From: Thiorhodovibrio litoralis
GTDB lineage: Bacteria > Pseudomonadota > Gammaproteobacteria > Chromatiales > Chromatiaceae
Direction: 5' to 3'
DNA: 64,000 nucleotides
Assembly: GCF_033954455.1 (NCBI RefSeq)
Contig: NZ_CP121473.1
Span: forward strand, 5,380,501-5,444,500
Numbering within the stretch: position 1 is the first letter of the stretch; each line of letters starts with the position of its first letter. The notes beneath the pieces are model-generated. The model did not search any database. It saw only the letters and a list, made by a program, of their open reading frames with translations, and was not told the DNA's origin. Position numbers and translations under genes: made by a program. Positions 42,107 through 50,729 of the stretch are shown here, piece by piece.

Positions 42107-42475
42107 TCAGCGATAGGTCCAGTGTTGGTGCAGCAGGAAGCTGATGATTGGCACCACTGTCACCACACAGGCGATGCCAGTGTAGTAAGGCCAGCCAAGC
42201 GCGTCCACTAAAGCGCTCAAGGCAATGGTCGCGAGGAGCGAAACCAGGGAAACCACAAGGAAACGCATCAGGGAACCACCCCCGAGGGACGCGGTGAAGC
42301 TCCACAGCGTATTCATGGTGTAGGACACCAGGGTGGCGGTGCAGAAGGCCAGTGCGTTGGCGAGCGTCGGGTTGGTGCCCAGTGCTTCGATCAGGCTGGT
42401 GGCAACCAGGATATGGGTGGCTGTCGCGAGGACACCCACGCGCGCGAAGCGGCTGGCTCGCAGCAGCTTGGTCAT
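42107..42475 (-). CDS. GtrA-like membrane protein
   Basis: 122 residues with four hydrophobic segments and the GtrA/DPMS pattern (RFARVGVLATATHILV; NALAFCTATLVSYTMNTLWSF; HQHWTYR at the C-terminus). GtrA proteins are thought to flip or position undecaprenyl-phosphate-linked sugars made by GtrB enzymes. Its start overlaps the methyltransferase stop (ATGA at 42475). It is the last gene of the polysaccharide operon, and a GtrB-like GT2 lies two genes upstream. Confidence 0.85.
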   Translation of the reverse strand: MTKLLRASRFARVGVLATATHILVATSLIEALGTNPTLANALAFCTATLVSYTMNTLWSFTASLGGGSLMRFLVVSLVSLLATIALSALVDALGWPYYTGIACVVTVVPIISFLLHQHWTYR

Positions 42476-43335
42476 GGATTCCGCGCCCCTGGGTGCCGCA
42501 GCACGGCAAGAACCGAAACACCGAAAGGAAAAAACCAGCGCGGGATGATGGCCGCCTCAGCGGCGAATATCCTCATGAGAAGGCTGTTAAGCCATGGCGG
42601 GGGCAGGCTCGCGTCGCTCTTGACGCCATCAGACGTTGGCGCGGATGCACTCGTGGTGTGAGATTTTTGTGCGCAATTGGTGTTCCTGGTGGATCGACCG
42701 CCGGGTCTGCGCAAGCGTGCCAGCAAGCGCGCGATTGCGATGGGCGCGAACAGCAAGGTATTGAAGTAGCCAATGCGCACCGGCTGCAATCCGGCGGCTT
42801 GCGCTTTTTGCCGCAGGCTGGCGGCCGTGTAGCGGCGATAATGGCCATGGGCTCGGTCGTGGTCGCCATAGAGCCAGGCGTAAGCGGGCACGGTGAGGAT
42901 GGCGATGCCGCCCGGGGCGAGGCGCGCGCGGACGGTCGCCAGCGCAGCCTGGTCATCCTGCACATGCTCGAGTACGTCGAACAGGCCGATGAGGTCGAAC
43001 TGGCGCCCGGCAAAGGGCAAATGATCGGGCAGCCAGCCGCGCTGGATATCGGCGCTGGGCGCGCGCTGGCGGGCCATGCTCAGGGCGTAGTCGTGCATCT
43101 CCACCGCGCACAGTGGGCCGAAGCGCGCGAGCATGGGCAGATTTCCGCCCGGCCCGCAGCCGATCTCAAGGACCGATGAAAACGCCTGCATAGGGGTATC
43201 GCGCTCTGGCGCCTCGCGCACATGGTGGCCAAGACCGAGGTTTGCAATCAGGCGAGCCAGAATGTGGCGGCGGGCAAGGAACCACCAGTGCTGGTCCTGC
43301 TCGGCGGCCATCTGGCGGTAAATGATGTCCTCCAT
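42472..43335 (-). CDS. Class I SAM-dependent methyltransferase
   Basis: 287 residues. The SAM fold is clear: VLEIGCGPGGNLPMLARFG (motif I), FDLIGLFDVLEHVQDD, GGIAILTVPAYAWLYGDHDRAHGHYRRYT. The N-terminus (AEQDQHWWFLARR) is typical of methyltransferases in polysaccharide and lipid-carrier gene clusters. The C-terminal 90 residues contain hydrophobic stretches that may touch the membrane. It overlaps the GT2 stop by one base (TAATG) and the GtrA start by four. The substrate is unknown, probably a lipid-linked sugar. Confidence 0.85.
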   Translation of the reverse strand: MEDIIYRQMAAEQDQHWWFLARRHILARLIANLGLGHHVREAPERDTPMQAFSSVLEIGCGPGGNLPMLARFGPLCAVEMHDYALSMARQRAPSADIQRGWLPDHLPFAGRQFDLIGLFDVLEHVQDDQAALATVRARLAPGGIAILTVPAYAWLYGDHDRAHGHYRRYTAASLRQKAQAAGLQPVRIGYFNTLLFAPIAIARLLARLRRPGGRSTRNTNCAQKSHTTSASAPTSDGVKSDASLPPPWLNSLLMRIFAAEAAIIPRWFFPFGVSVLAVLRHPGARNP

Positions 43336-44288
43336 TAGGGCTCCCGAGAGTCTGTGTCGTGAATGGCACGGATGAGATACAGCGGACGCTGCTTGGACTC
43401 GAGGTAAAGGCGGCCGAGATACTCCCCCAGCACGCCGATACCGATGAGCTGGACGCCACCAAGAAACAGCACCGCAGTCATCAGCGAGGCGTAGCCGGGC
43501 ATGTCAACGCCAACCACGAGGGTTCTCAGGGTGATGAACAACCCGTAGCAAAACGCCAGCCCGGCAACCAGGGCGCCGCCATAGGTCCAGATGCGCAAGG
43601 GGACGGTGCTGTGGGAGGTGATGCCCTCGAGCGCGAAATTCCATAAGCGCCAGCCGTTGAATTTGGAGTGCCCGGCACTGCGCGGCGCGCGGGTGTATGC
43701 GACCGTTGTGGTGCGAAAGCCAACCCAGGCGAACAGGCCTTTCATGAAGCGCCGCCGCTCAGGCAGCTGGCGCACGGCCGCGACGACGGCGCGGTCGAGC
43801 AGCCGGAAGTCCCCAACGTTGTCGGGCAACGGAACCTCGCCGATGCGGTTGTGCAGACGGTAGAAGACCTCGGCACTTTGACGCTTAAGCCAAGAATCGC
43901 TGGTGCGGTCGCTGCGTCTGGCCAGGACGACTTCATAGCCCTGGCGCCACTTGGCGACCAACTCCGGAATGAGTTCCGGTGGGTCTTGCAGGTCGACGTC
44001 GATGGGAATCACCGCATCGCCCCTGGCGAGGTCCAGTCCAGCCGTCAGGGCGGACTCCTTGCCGAAGTTGCGCGACAGCTCGACGATGCGGATAGCCGCG
44101 CAGTCTTGCTGGGCGCGGCGCAATGCGCCGAGGGTGTCATCCTGGCTGCCGTCGTCGATGCAAAGGATCTCAAAAGGCTCACCGGCTGCAGCCAGACTCG
44201 GGAGCAAACGAGCAAAAAAAGGCTCGACCGCAGCTTGTTCGTTGTACAGGGGGCAGATGATCGACAGCATGGGCTGAATGTTCCGCAA
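43335..44288 (-). CDS. GtrB/DPM1-like family 2 glycosyltransferase
   Basis: 317 residues. The GT2 signatures are present: LSIICPLYNEQ, CIDDGSQDDTLGAL, ELSRNFGKESALTAGLDLARGD, DVDLQDPPELIPELV, and DFRLLDRAVV. Two C-terminal membrane helices (about 230-255 and 270-290) and the GEYLGRLYLESKQRP tail match GtrB and ArnC-like enzymes that transfer a sugar from a nucleotide donor to undecaprenyl phosphate on the cytoplasmic face. It is probably paired with the GtrA protein downstream. An in-frame ATG at 44270 is an alternative start. Confidence 0.9.
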   Translation of the reverse strand: MRNIQPMLSIICPLYNEQAAVEPFFARLLPSLAAAGEPFEILCIDDGSQDDTLGALRRAQQDCAAIRIVELSRNFGKESALTAGLDLARGDAVIPIDVDLQDPPELIPELVAKWRQGYEVVLARRSDRTSDSWLKRQSAEVFYRLHNRIGEVPLPDNVGDFRLLDRAVVAAVRQLPERRRFMKGLFAWVGFRTTTVAYTRAPRSAGHSKFNGWRLWNFALEGITSHSTVPLRIWTYGGALVAGLAFCYGLFITLRTLVVGVDMPGYASLMTAVLFLGGVQLIGIGVLGEYLGRLYLESKQRPLYLIRAIHDTDSREP

Positions 44289-44297
44289 TACTTGCGT

Positions 44298-46058
44298 TTA
44301 TGGCTGCGCCCGCGGCAGCCGTGGCGATTCGGGTGCCAGCTCGAGCGCCGCGGCACCCGGCAGAAGAACCCAGTAGCCGTCGTGATGCTCCAAGCGATCA
44401 CCCGGAGCAAGCCGCGCCTGGATTGTCGGCAGCAAGGCGGGTTGGGTGATGATGTAAAGCGCGTCGGGGTCGACGATGCCAGCGAGAAAGTCTCGCACCG
44501 CTTGGTCGCGTTGGGCCTGGGCCGCGGCTGACGGGGGACGGCCATAGTACGCGATGTTAATGCCGAGCTGATGCCGGGCAGCGTAGTCGGCAAAAGGCAC
44601 GAAGTCGTGCACGGAAAATGTGGGTGGCACCAGCAGGACGCGGTCGTAAGGGGCCGCGGCCCGCGACCAGAAGGCACCCTGGAAGGGCGACTGGTAAACG
44701 GCTGCGGCGTCTTTCATGGTGGAGCGATGGTAGACGATAAGGCGCAGATCCTGCCACTGGAGCAACAAAGCGGCGGCAACAATGGCGATGAGCAGGCGCT
44801 GGTTTGCAATGCGCTGGGCGCCAATGAGCGCAAAGAGGATCAGGGCGTAGTGCACTGGCCAAAACATGCGCCCGGTGGCGCGGAACACTTCGACGACGGA
44901 GGCCGGATACGGGAGCTCCAGCAAGGTCTGGGTGCCCAGGGTGATGCGCGGTGAGAGCGCGTAGAGCGTAAGTAGCACGCACACCCCAACCAGCGGCAGC
45001 CAAAATCTGTAGCTGCGCGCGACCTCGCGCCACTGTCTGAGTGTTGTCGCGAGCGCCAAGGCAAGCAGCAGCAGAACCCCAAGCCCGAGGTAGTTGAAGC
45101 CTTCATACTGGCCGGCCGTGGCCACCGGATGGCTCGGCAGGAAGGCGGACTGCAGTGTAACTGTTGGCAAAAACGGGGCGAGCAGGTTCATGGAATAGAA
45201 ACCGGCGCCACCCCCGGAGTAGCCACCAATCACGAAGTAACCAGCCAGCCACATGGCAACCAGCGGCAGCAAGAGCATCGGGATGAGCGCGCGCAGCAGC
45301 GCGACGATACCAAAGGCGGTGTCTTGCAGCAGGCCGCGGCTGAGCGAGGCCACGCCAATGGCGGCGACCATAACCGCCAGGTAGGCGTGGGTGAGCGCGG
45401 CAAGTGCGATTAACAAGCCCCAGAACCAACCCGCAGCACGAAGCCTGTCTGAGAAGTAAAGCAGCAGGGCAGCCAAAATGAGCCACTGGCCGAGCAGGGA
45501 GAAATGCCCAGCGAATTGACCGCCGCTGCGGATGACCATGATGGGGCTGAGCAGGAAAAAGCCGGTTCCTAGCAGGACAAACGGGAGGTTGTCGCTGAAG
45601 CGCCGCAACAACAAGGCTGCCAGCGCGCCTTGCAAGAGACAGCACAGCAGTATCCACAGTCCGGTGTATTGGAAGGGCTCTGGCAACCAGCTGGAAAAGG
45701 GCTTGAACAGCAGCGCCAGAATGGGGATGGAATCGCTGTAGACGATGGATGCAGCAATCTCCAATCCGTAGCGATGCAATGCCCCGAGCGGGAAAGACCA
45801 GGGCTCATGGCGGAAAAAGGCCCAACCGAGGTAATGGGTGGCCGCGTCGCCTTGCATCAGCCAGCCGATGTTGGCCGGGTCAAGCCGGGCGACACCGTAG
45901 ATGACAACATAAAAGATCAGCCCGAGGATGGCTCCAGCTGCCATGACGGCGGCTGGGCTGCGGAGCCAGGCAAGGGGTTTGCTGAAGTCGGGGTCGGCTG
46001 GTGATGCGTGTTGCATGCTGGGCTTTTGCGCAGCCGCCAGCGCTGAGGCCGCGCTCAT
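44298..46058 (-). CDS. DUF6311 polytopic membrane protein (putative GT-C-like)
   Basis: 586 residues from ATG 46058, chosen because it overlaps the stop of the upstream gene (ATGA); the in-frame ATG at 46184 would add a Lys/Arg-rich tail that lies inside the upstream gene. About ten or more hydrophobic helices follow a 40-residue cytoplasmic tail. The segment after helix 1 (NIGWLMQGDAATHYLGWAFF, YGLEIAASIVYSDSIPILAL) is characteristic of DUF6311. The C-terminal 130 residues form a soluble domain. It probably modifies a lipid-linked or exported glycan outside the membrane, using the carrier sugar made by the GtrB-like enzyme; activity is inferred. Confidence 0.8.
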   Translation of the reverse strand: MSAASALAAAQKPSMQHASPADPDFSKPLAWLRSPAAVMAAGAILGLIFYVVIYGVARLDPANIGWLMQGDAATHYLGWAFFRHEPWSFPLGALHRYGLEIAASIVYSDSIPILALLFKPFSSWLPEPFQYTGLWILLCCLLQGALAALLLRRFSDNLPFVLLGTGFFLLSPIMVIRSGGQFAGHFSLLGQWLILAALLLYFSDRLRAAGWFWGLLIALAALTHAYLAVMVAAIGVASLSRGLLQDTAFGIVALLRALIPMLLLPLVAMWLAGYFVIGGYSGGGAGFYSMNLLAPFLPTVTLQSAFLPSHPVATAGQYEGFNYLGLGVLLLLALALATTLRQWREVARSYRFWLPLVGVCVLLTLYALSPRITLGTQTLLELPYPASVVEVFRATGRMFWPVHYALILFALIGAQRIANQRLLIAIVAAALLLQWQDLRLIVYHRSTMKDAAAVYQSPFQGAFWSRAAAPYDRVLLVPPTFSVHDFVPFADYAARHQLGINIAYYGRPPSAAAQAQRDQAVRDFLAGIVDPDALYIITQPALLPTIQARLAPGDRLEHHDGYWVLLPGAAALELAPESPRLPRAQP

Positions 46059-49000
46059 GAGCGAGCGCCGCTCTGTGGGCTTGGATTTGCGCTTGCGTTT
46101 GCGTTTGGATTGTTGAGCAGTGTCGCGGTGAGCAGCCCGCGCAGGAGCTGGGAGATGCGGCGCCAGTCGTGTTGGTGCAGCCATTGCGCTTGGGCGTCGG
46201 CAAGGCGCTCGCCCGCATGGGGGTCGGCAAGCCAGGCGTTCAGGCCCTGGGCGAGTTGCTCGACGGAGGTGCCGGGGAGGAAGTGCACGGCGCTGGCGAC
46301 ATCCTCAAAAATATCGAGTGGCGTGCAGAGCACGGGCTTGCGGCTGGCCAGGCCCCAGCGCACGGCGGCGCTGGAGGATTCCTGGGTGTGCTGGTAGGGG
46401 TAGACAATACAGTCGGCGCGAGCGAGCCAGGCGAGCGAGTGGCTGTCTGGCAGGTAGTTGTTGATGAGGGTGACGTGCTCGCTTAGGCCAAGCGCGGTGA
46501 TGCGCTCGCTACAGGCGTCGCGCTCGGCATTCGAGACGGGCGCGGGATAGAGCGCGTTGAGCAACAACAGGTGCGTATCGGGGTGGTGCTGACGCACCTG
46601 GGCGAAGGCTGAGATGAGCTCGCGCACGCCTTTGTGCGGGAGGAGAAAGCCATAGCTGGCAATGATGCGCCGCCCGGCTGGCAGCGCGCTTGTATCCAGC
46701 CCGGTGGCGGGTGTGAGATCGGTCGCAACGCCATGGGGTAGTAGGGTGGTGATCGCATCCAATCCCAAATCTCTGAGATGATTGAGATCAGCCGTGCCAT
46801 GCACGAATAGCCGCTGACAGCGGCCAAGCTCAGGCAGCAGGCTGCGCAGGGTTTTTAGCTCCGAGCCCCAGTAGACGTCCGCGGTGGAGTGGAAAACGAC
46901 AAAGGTCTGCACGCCATGGGCGTGCAGCGCCTGGAGCAGGCGACGCAAGTGCTTGAGGTTGAAAAAGGAGAAGTTAAATTGAATGACCACTTGCTCGAGC
47001 CCGGCAGCGACAATGGCCTGCTCAAGTTGCTGGAGTGTGTCTTTCTGCCCGGCGCGCCAGCAACGCTCAACCCTTGGGTGGCCAGGGCGGCCAGTGGTTT
47101 CAGTATCCGGCTGGGTCAGCTTGGCATCGGTGTTGGCCAGGATGAAGGTGTCGGATAGGGCCGGGGTGAGCAGTTTCTCGCTATAGGTCGCGATGCCGCA
47201 GGCGCTGTGCCAGGTGGTCACGCAGCCCAGGCGCAGGCTGGGCTGGAGCATTGGCACCTGGCCCGAAGGGGACTGGGCTTGGAACCAAGCCGCGAGCCAA
47301 TCATCGAGGCGGGCGGCAACGGCGTCCCAGCTGTAGTCGGCGCTGATGCGGGCATGGGCGGCCTGCACGCGCGCGCTGGTGTAGACCCCCAGAGTGCCGG
47401 CCTGATGCTGGCTAAAGAGCTCGCTGAGGATTTTGGCCAAATGACCGCTGTCAGGCTCGGCCCAGACGGAGGCGCCCTGCCCCATGTGGGTGCGCGCGCG
47501 GGCGAAGCGGTAGTCGATGAGCCAGGCGGTGGTGTCGTCGCAGAAGTCCGTCTGACCACCAAAGCCTGTGGTCACGACGGGCAGGTTGTGGAGCATGGCC
47601 TCGGCCATTGGCAGGCCGAAGCCCTCGCCGCGGCTGGGGGCGACGAGCAGGTCGGCGCGCTGGTACAGGGCGCGGATGGCCCCGTCGCTGAGGTCGCGAT
47701 TGATGAGCACGACTTTGGGCGCCCGCGGGTGCTCGCGGCGCCAGTCGCCCAGCTGACGCTCAATGTCGTGATGGGGGTTGGGGAAAGTCTTGATAACCAG
47801 CACGATGGGGTCGGCGGCGGTGAAGGCTTCGGCACAGGCGGCGAGCAGGACGTCGATGCCCTTGCGCGGAAAGGCCGATGAAACATGCAGCAGACAGAAA
47901 CCGGGCGGAATCTCGGGCAGCTGCGAGGGGTCCGGTGCGGCGGCAAGAACATGATCGACACCGATACCGATGGTGCGCACGGGCAGGCTGACGCCATTGT
48001 CGATGAGGGTGCGGCTGACGTAGTCCGACATGGTGGTGACGAACTGACAGTGGCGGTTGAACTCGAGCACATTTTCCCAGGGAAGTTGCGATTCTTCCCA
48101 GCCGTAGGGGCCCAAGCCGTTGATGAGGCCTTTCATGCCGCTGGCGCGCGGCGGGTACATGAGGCGCAGGGCGCAATCGGCAAGCAGCTGATTACGCCCG
48201 GCGTCGAGCAGCTCGGCCAGGCCAGGATGGGCGGCAACTTGCTTGGGATCGACCGGGTAGTCTCCCGGGCCTTCGCTCGGATACAGGCCCACCCGGCCCG
48301 GATGGCGCCGGGCGAGGGCGAAGGCCAGATGGCGGTTGACGATGGCAAGGCTGTAGCTGGTTTCGCACGGGCCTTCGAGGCGATAGCGCAGTGGTGCGGC
48401 GACGGGATCTGAACCGTCGGCTGCTGGGTTGTCTTCCACGCTGGCGTGTGGCAGGTGGAGATCGAACCGCAGGAGGTAATCGCGCAGCCTGTCGTAGAGG
48501 GCCTGGGGACGATAGGCGGTGAGGTGGGCCACGGCGGCTTGGTTCAGGTGGGCGCGCACTCGGGGGTTGTCGATCAGCTCGGCCACTGCGGCGGCGGCGG
48601 CGGCCGGATCGTCGCTGTCGAGCAGCAGGCCGGCGGCGCCGATGGTGTGGGGGATGTTGCTTGCCGGCGCGGCATAGGCCAGCACGGGCAGGCGGCGTGC
48701 CATAGCCTCGATGAGCGGCATGCCAAAGCCTTCATGGCGACTCAGGCTGAGGTAGAGATCGGCCTGTTGGAAGTAACGAGCGAGCTCGGCGTCGGCGACT
48801 TTCCCGGGCAGGCTGATGTGCTCGGCCAGCCCAAGGGCGCTGATGCACGCGCGGATTTGCTCGACGTAGTTGGTATCCGTCATGCCGCCGACCAGACTGA
48901 GATGCACCGGCGTTTGGGACATGGTGCGCAGCTGCGCGAGCATCTCGACCAGACCAAGCTGGTTTTTGTGCGGCATGATCCGACCGACGAACAGCAGCCG

Positions 49001-49528
49001 GAAGGGGGCGCCGAGCGGGCGCACGGCATGCTCGGGGCGCAGTTGCACGCATTTGCTCAGGTCCACCAGCAGCGGGATGGCGGCGCAGCGCTCAGGCGCA
49101 TAGCCGTGCTGCAGGAGCAGGCTGAGGTTTTGCTCGGAGTCGGCGATGGCGCCGGTGAGCCAGTCGCGCCAGGCATCGAGCTGCTGCCAGCCCTGGGCCA
49201 GCGCCGGGCGGATGGGATCGGAGGCGGCAAAGAATTCAGCCGGCGTGATGTTATGAAACACCAGAAAACGCTTGTCGGGTAGCGCCTGGAGCTGCGCCTC
49301 GGCGGAGTTGCCGATGCCGTGGTGAATGAGCAGCAGTTGCTCAGGATGGGGCGCGTAGCGCTTGAACTGGCGCACGCGCTTTTTGACCGGTGGGTCAGCG
49401 GAAAGGCAATAGATTTCCGAAGCAAAACCGGCGGCGCGCAAAAGCCTTTGGGTGAGGAACATGCCATTGGCAATGCCGTCGCCGGCATGGACTGCGAGGG
49501 AGAACTGATGAATGGCGCGCGGGGTCAT
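46055..49528 (-). CDS. Triple-domain glycosyltransferase (three GT4-type units)
   Basis: 1157 residues made of three consecutive GT-B units. Unit 1 (about 1-375) has FLVFHNITPAEFF, LLFVGRIMPHKNQL and SRHEGFGMPLIEAMA. Unit 2 (about 385-775) has LHVSSAFPRKGIDVLL, LLVAPSRGEGFGLPMAEAML and VTTGFGGQTDF. Unit 3 (about 790-1125) has CVTTWHSACGIATYSEKL, IIASYGFLLPHKGVREL and CIVYPYQHTQESSSAAVRW, with a weaker ExxxxxE. By family each retaining GT4 unit adds a sugar, so one protein could add three residues of a repeat unit. It overlaps both neighbours by ATGA. The C-terminal 15 residues are Asn/Ala-rich. Confidence 0.9.
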   Translation of the reverse strand: MTPRAIHQFSLAVHAGDGIANGMFLTQRLLRAAGFASEIYCLSADPPVKKRVRQFKRYAPHPEQLLLIHHGIGNSAEAQLQALPDKRFLVFHNITPAEFFAASDPIRPALAQGWQQLDAWRDWLTGAIADSEQNLSLLLQHGYAPERCAAIPLLVDLSKCVQLRPEHAVRPLGAPFRLLFVGRIMPHKNQLGLVEMLAQLRTMSQTPVHLSLVGGMTDTNYVEQIRACISALGLAEHISLPGKVADAELARYFQQADLYLSLSRHEGFGMPLIEAMARRLPVLAYAAPASNIPHTIGAAGLLLDSDDPAAAAAAVAELIDNPRVRAHLNQAAVAHLTAYRPQALYDRLRDYLLRFDLHLPHASVEDNPAADGSDPVAAPLRYRLEGPCETSYSLAIVNRHLAFALARRHPGRVGLYPSEGPGDYPVDPKQVAAHPGLAELLDAGRNQLLADCALRLMYPPRASGMKGLINGLGPYGWEESQLPWENVLEFNRHCQFVTTMSDYVSRTLIDNGVSLPVRTIGIGVDHVLAAAPDPSQLPEIPPGFCLLHVSSAFPRKGIDVLLAACAEAFTAADPIVLVIKTFPNPHHDIERQLGDWRREHPRAPKVVLINRDLSDGAIRALYQRADLLVAPSRGEGFGLPMAEAMLHNLPVVTTGFGGQTDFCDDTTAWLIDYRFARARTHMGQGASVWAEPDSGHLAKILSELFSQHQAGTLGVYTSARVQAAHARISADYSWDAVAARLDDWLAAWFQAQSPSGQVPMLQPSLRLGCVTTWHSACGIATYSEKLLTPALSDTFILANTDAKLTQPDTETTGRPGHPRVERCWRAGQKDTLQQLEQAIVAAGLEQVVIQFNFSFFNLKHLRRLLQALHAHGVQTFVVFHSTADVYWGSELKTLRSLLPELGRCQRLFVHGTADLNHLRDLGLDAITTLLPHGVATDLTPATGLDTSALPAGRRIIASYGFLLPHKGVRELISAFAQVRQHHPDTHLLLLNALYPAPVSNAERDACSERITALGLSEHVTLINNYLPDSHSLAWLARADCIVYPYQHTQESSSAAVRWGLASRKPVLCTPLDIFEDVASAVHFLPGTSVEQLAQGLNAWLADPHAGERLADAQAQWLHQHDWRRISQLLRGLLTATLLNNPNANASANPSPQSGARS

Positions 49529-50634
49529 GTGGGTGCTTCGCTCGCGTCTCTGGACTGGGTCATCGTCTGGGCAAGATGCTGGGCAAGGTAATCGGCCAGG
49601 GGTGGCAGGAGTGCATCGGGGTCGAAGCGCGCGAGGTTGTTTTGCGCCGCCTGCCTGAGCTGGGCGTGCAAGCTGGTGTCGGTGAGAGCTTCCGCTAGGG
49701 TGGCCGCCAGGACTCGCGGGTCGCTGCTGTCCAGTAGCAGGCCGGATTCACCCAGGGTGTCAGGGATGTTGGAGCTGGCCAGAGCGATTGCCGGAAGCTT
49801 GAAGAAGCCGGCTTCGGTCAGGGGCATGCAAAAGCCCTCGTGGGCGCTAGCAGTCACGTAGACATGGGCGTTCAGGTACAACCAATTCAGGTGCGCCTGT
49901 GAGCATTTGCCGACGATGAGCACCTGCTCGGTCAGCCCCAAACGGGCGCGAACCGCGTGCAAATGGTCCGCGTAGGCAGGACTGGTAGTGCCGCCCACCA
50001 GAACGAACTGAGGACGTTGCTGCGCGGGCAGATGCTGTTGCAGGTACCAGAGCGCCTCAAGGAGCAGGTGCTGGCGTTTGTTCTCGACCAGCCGACCAAC
50101 GCTGAGCAAGAACGGGCGGCTGGGGTCGGGTGCCCAGGCTGGCCGCGCCGCGGGAATCTGCCCAAGTTGCTCCAGGTCCACCAGCAAGGGCAAGGTGCAC
50201 ACATTCGGGTAGCCAAGCGCCGTCAACTCGCGGGCATTGTAAGGTGAAACGGCAATGGCGCCCTGGCACAGCTGCTTCCAGTCAGCAAGCTGCTCACGAC
50301 CTTTGGCGGCGTAATGGCGCTCGGCCGTGCCGGGAGCGAAGTAGTGGCTTGGGGTGATGTTGTGGTAGACAAGAATACGCGGGCCAGTGTAGCGCTTGAT
50401 GACGGACACGTGGTTGTGGCCCATGGAGTGGTGAAACACCAGGACATCGCCGGGGTCGGACTGGAGCGCGTCGGCGGGCCGGATGTCGTGTTTCAGCTCA
50501 GCAGGAAACAAATTGGCATGGATGTGGCTACGGTAGCCAAGCCGACGCAGCAGTTTGCGGATAAACAGCGCCGATTGGGTGACACCGTCGCCCACCGCAG
50601 TGGTGGGCAAGTATTGATGAATGACTGGAGGCAC
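49525..50634 (-). CDS. GT4 family glycosyltransferase
   Basis: 369 residues. A GT-B fold with the retaining GT4 motifs LLSVGRLVENKRQHLLLEAL and ASAHEGFCMPLTEAGFFKLPAIA. The N-terminal half (VHQYLPT-type start, GDGVTQSALFIRKLLRRLG, LVFHHSMGHNHVS, ILVYHNITPSHYF) is clearly related to unit 1 of the next gene, so the two probably arose by duplication. It transfers a sugar in the cytoplasm to a growing polysaccharide. Its stop overlaps the start of the triple GT (ATGA at 49528). Confidence 0.9.
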   Translation of the reverse strand: MPPVIHQYLPTTAVGDGVTQSALFIRKLLRRLGYRSHIHANLFPAELKHDIRPADALQSDPGDVLVFHHSMGHNHVSVIKRYTGPRILVYHNITPSHYFAPGTAERHYAAKGREQLADWKQLCQGAIAVSPYNARELTALGYPNVCTLPLLVDLEQLGQIPAARPAWAPDPSRPFLLSVGRLVENKRQHLLLEALWYLQQHLPAQQRPQFVLVGGTTSPAYADHLHAVRARLGLTEQVLIVGKCSQAHLNWLYLNAHVYVTASAHEGFCMPLTEAGFFKLPAIALASSNIPDTLGESGLLLDSSDPRVLAATLAEALTDTSLHAQLRQAAQNNLARFDPDALLPPLADYLAQHLAQTMTQSRDASEAPT

Positions 50635-50729
50635 GGTGCGATGCTCGGGGCGCGAAGGTCCGGTGGCCTGGTTGCAAGGTGCCGATTGACAATGTGCGGA
50701 ATGTCAGTGGCTGGACCGATGGGGTTGGG

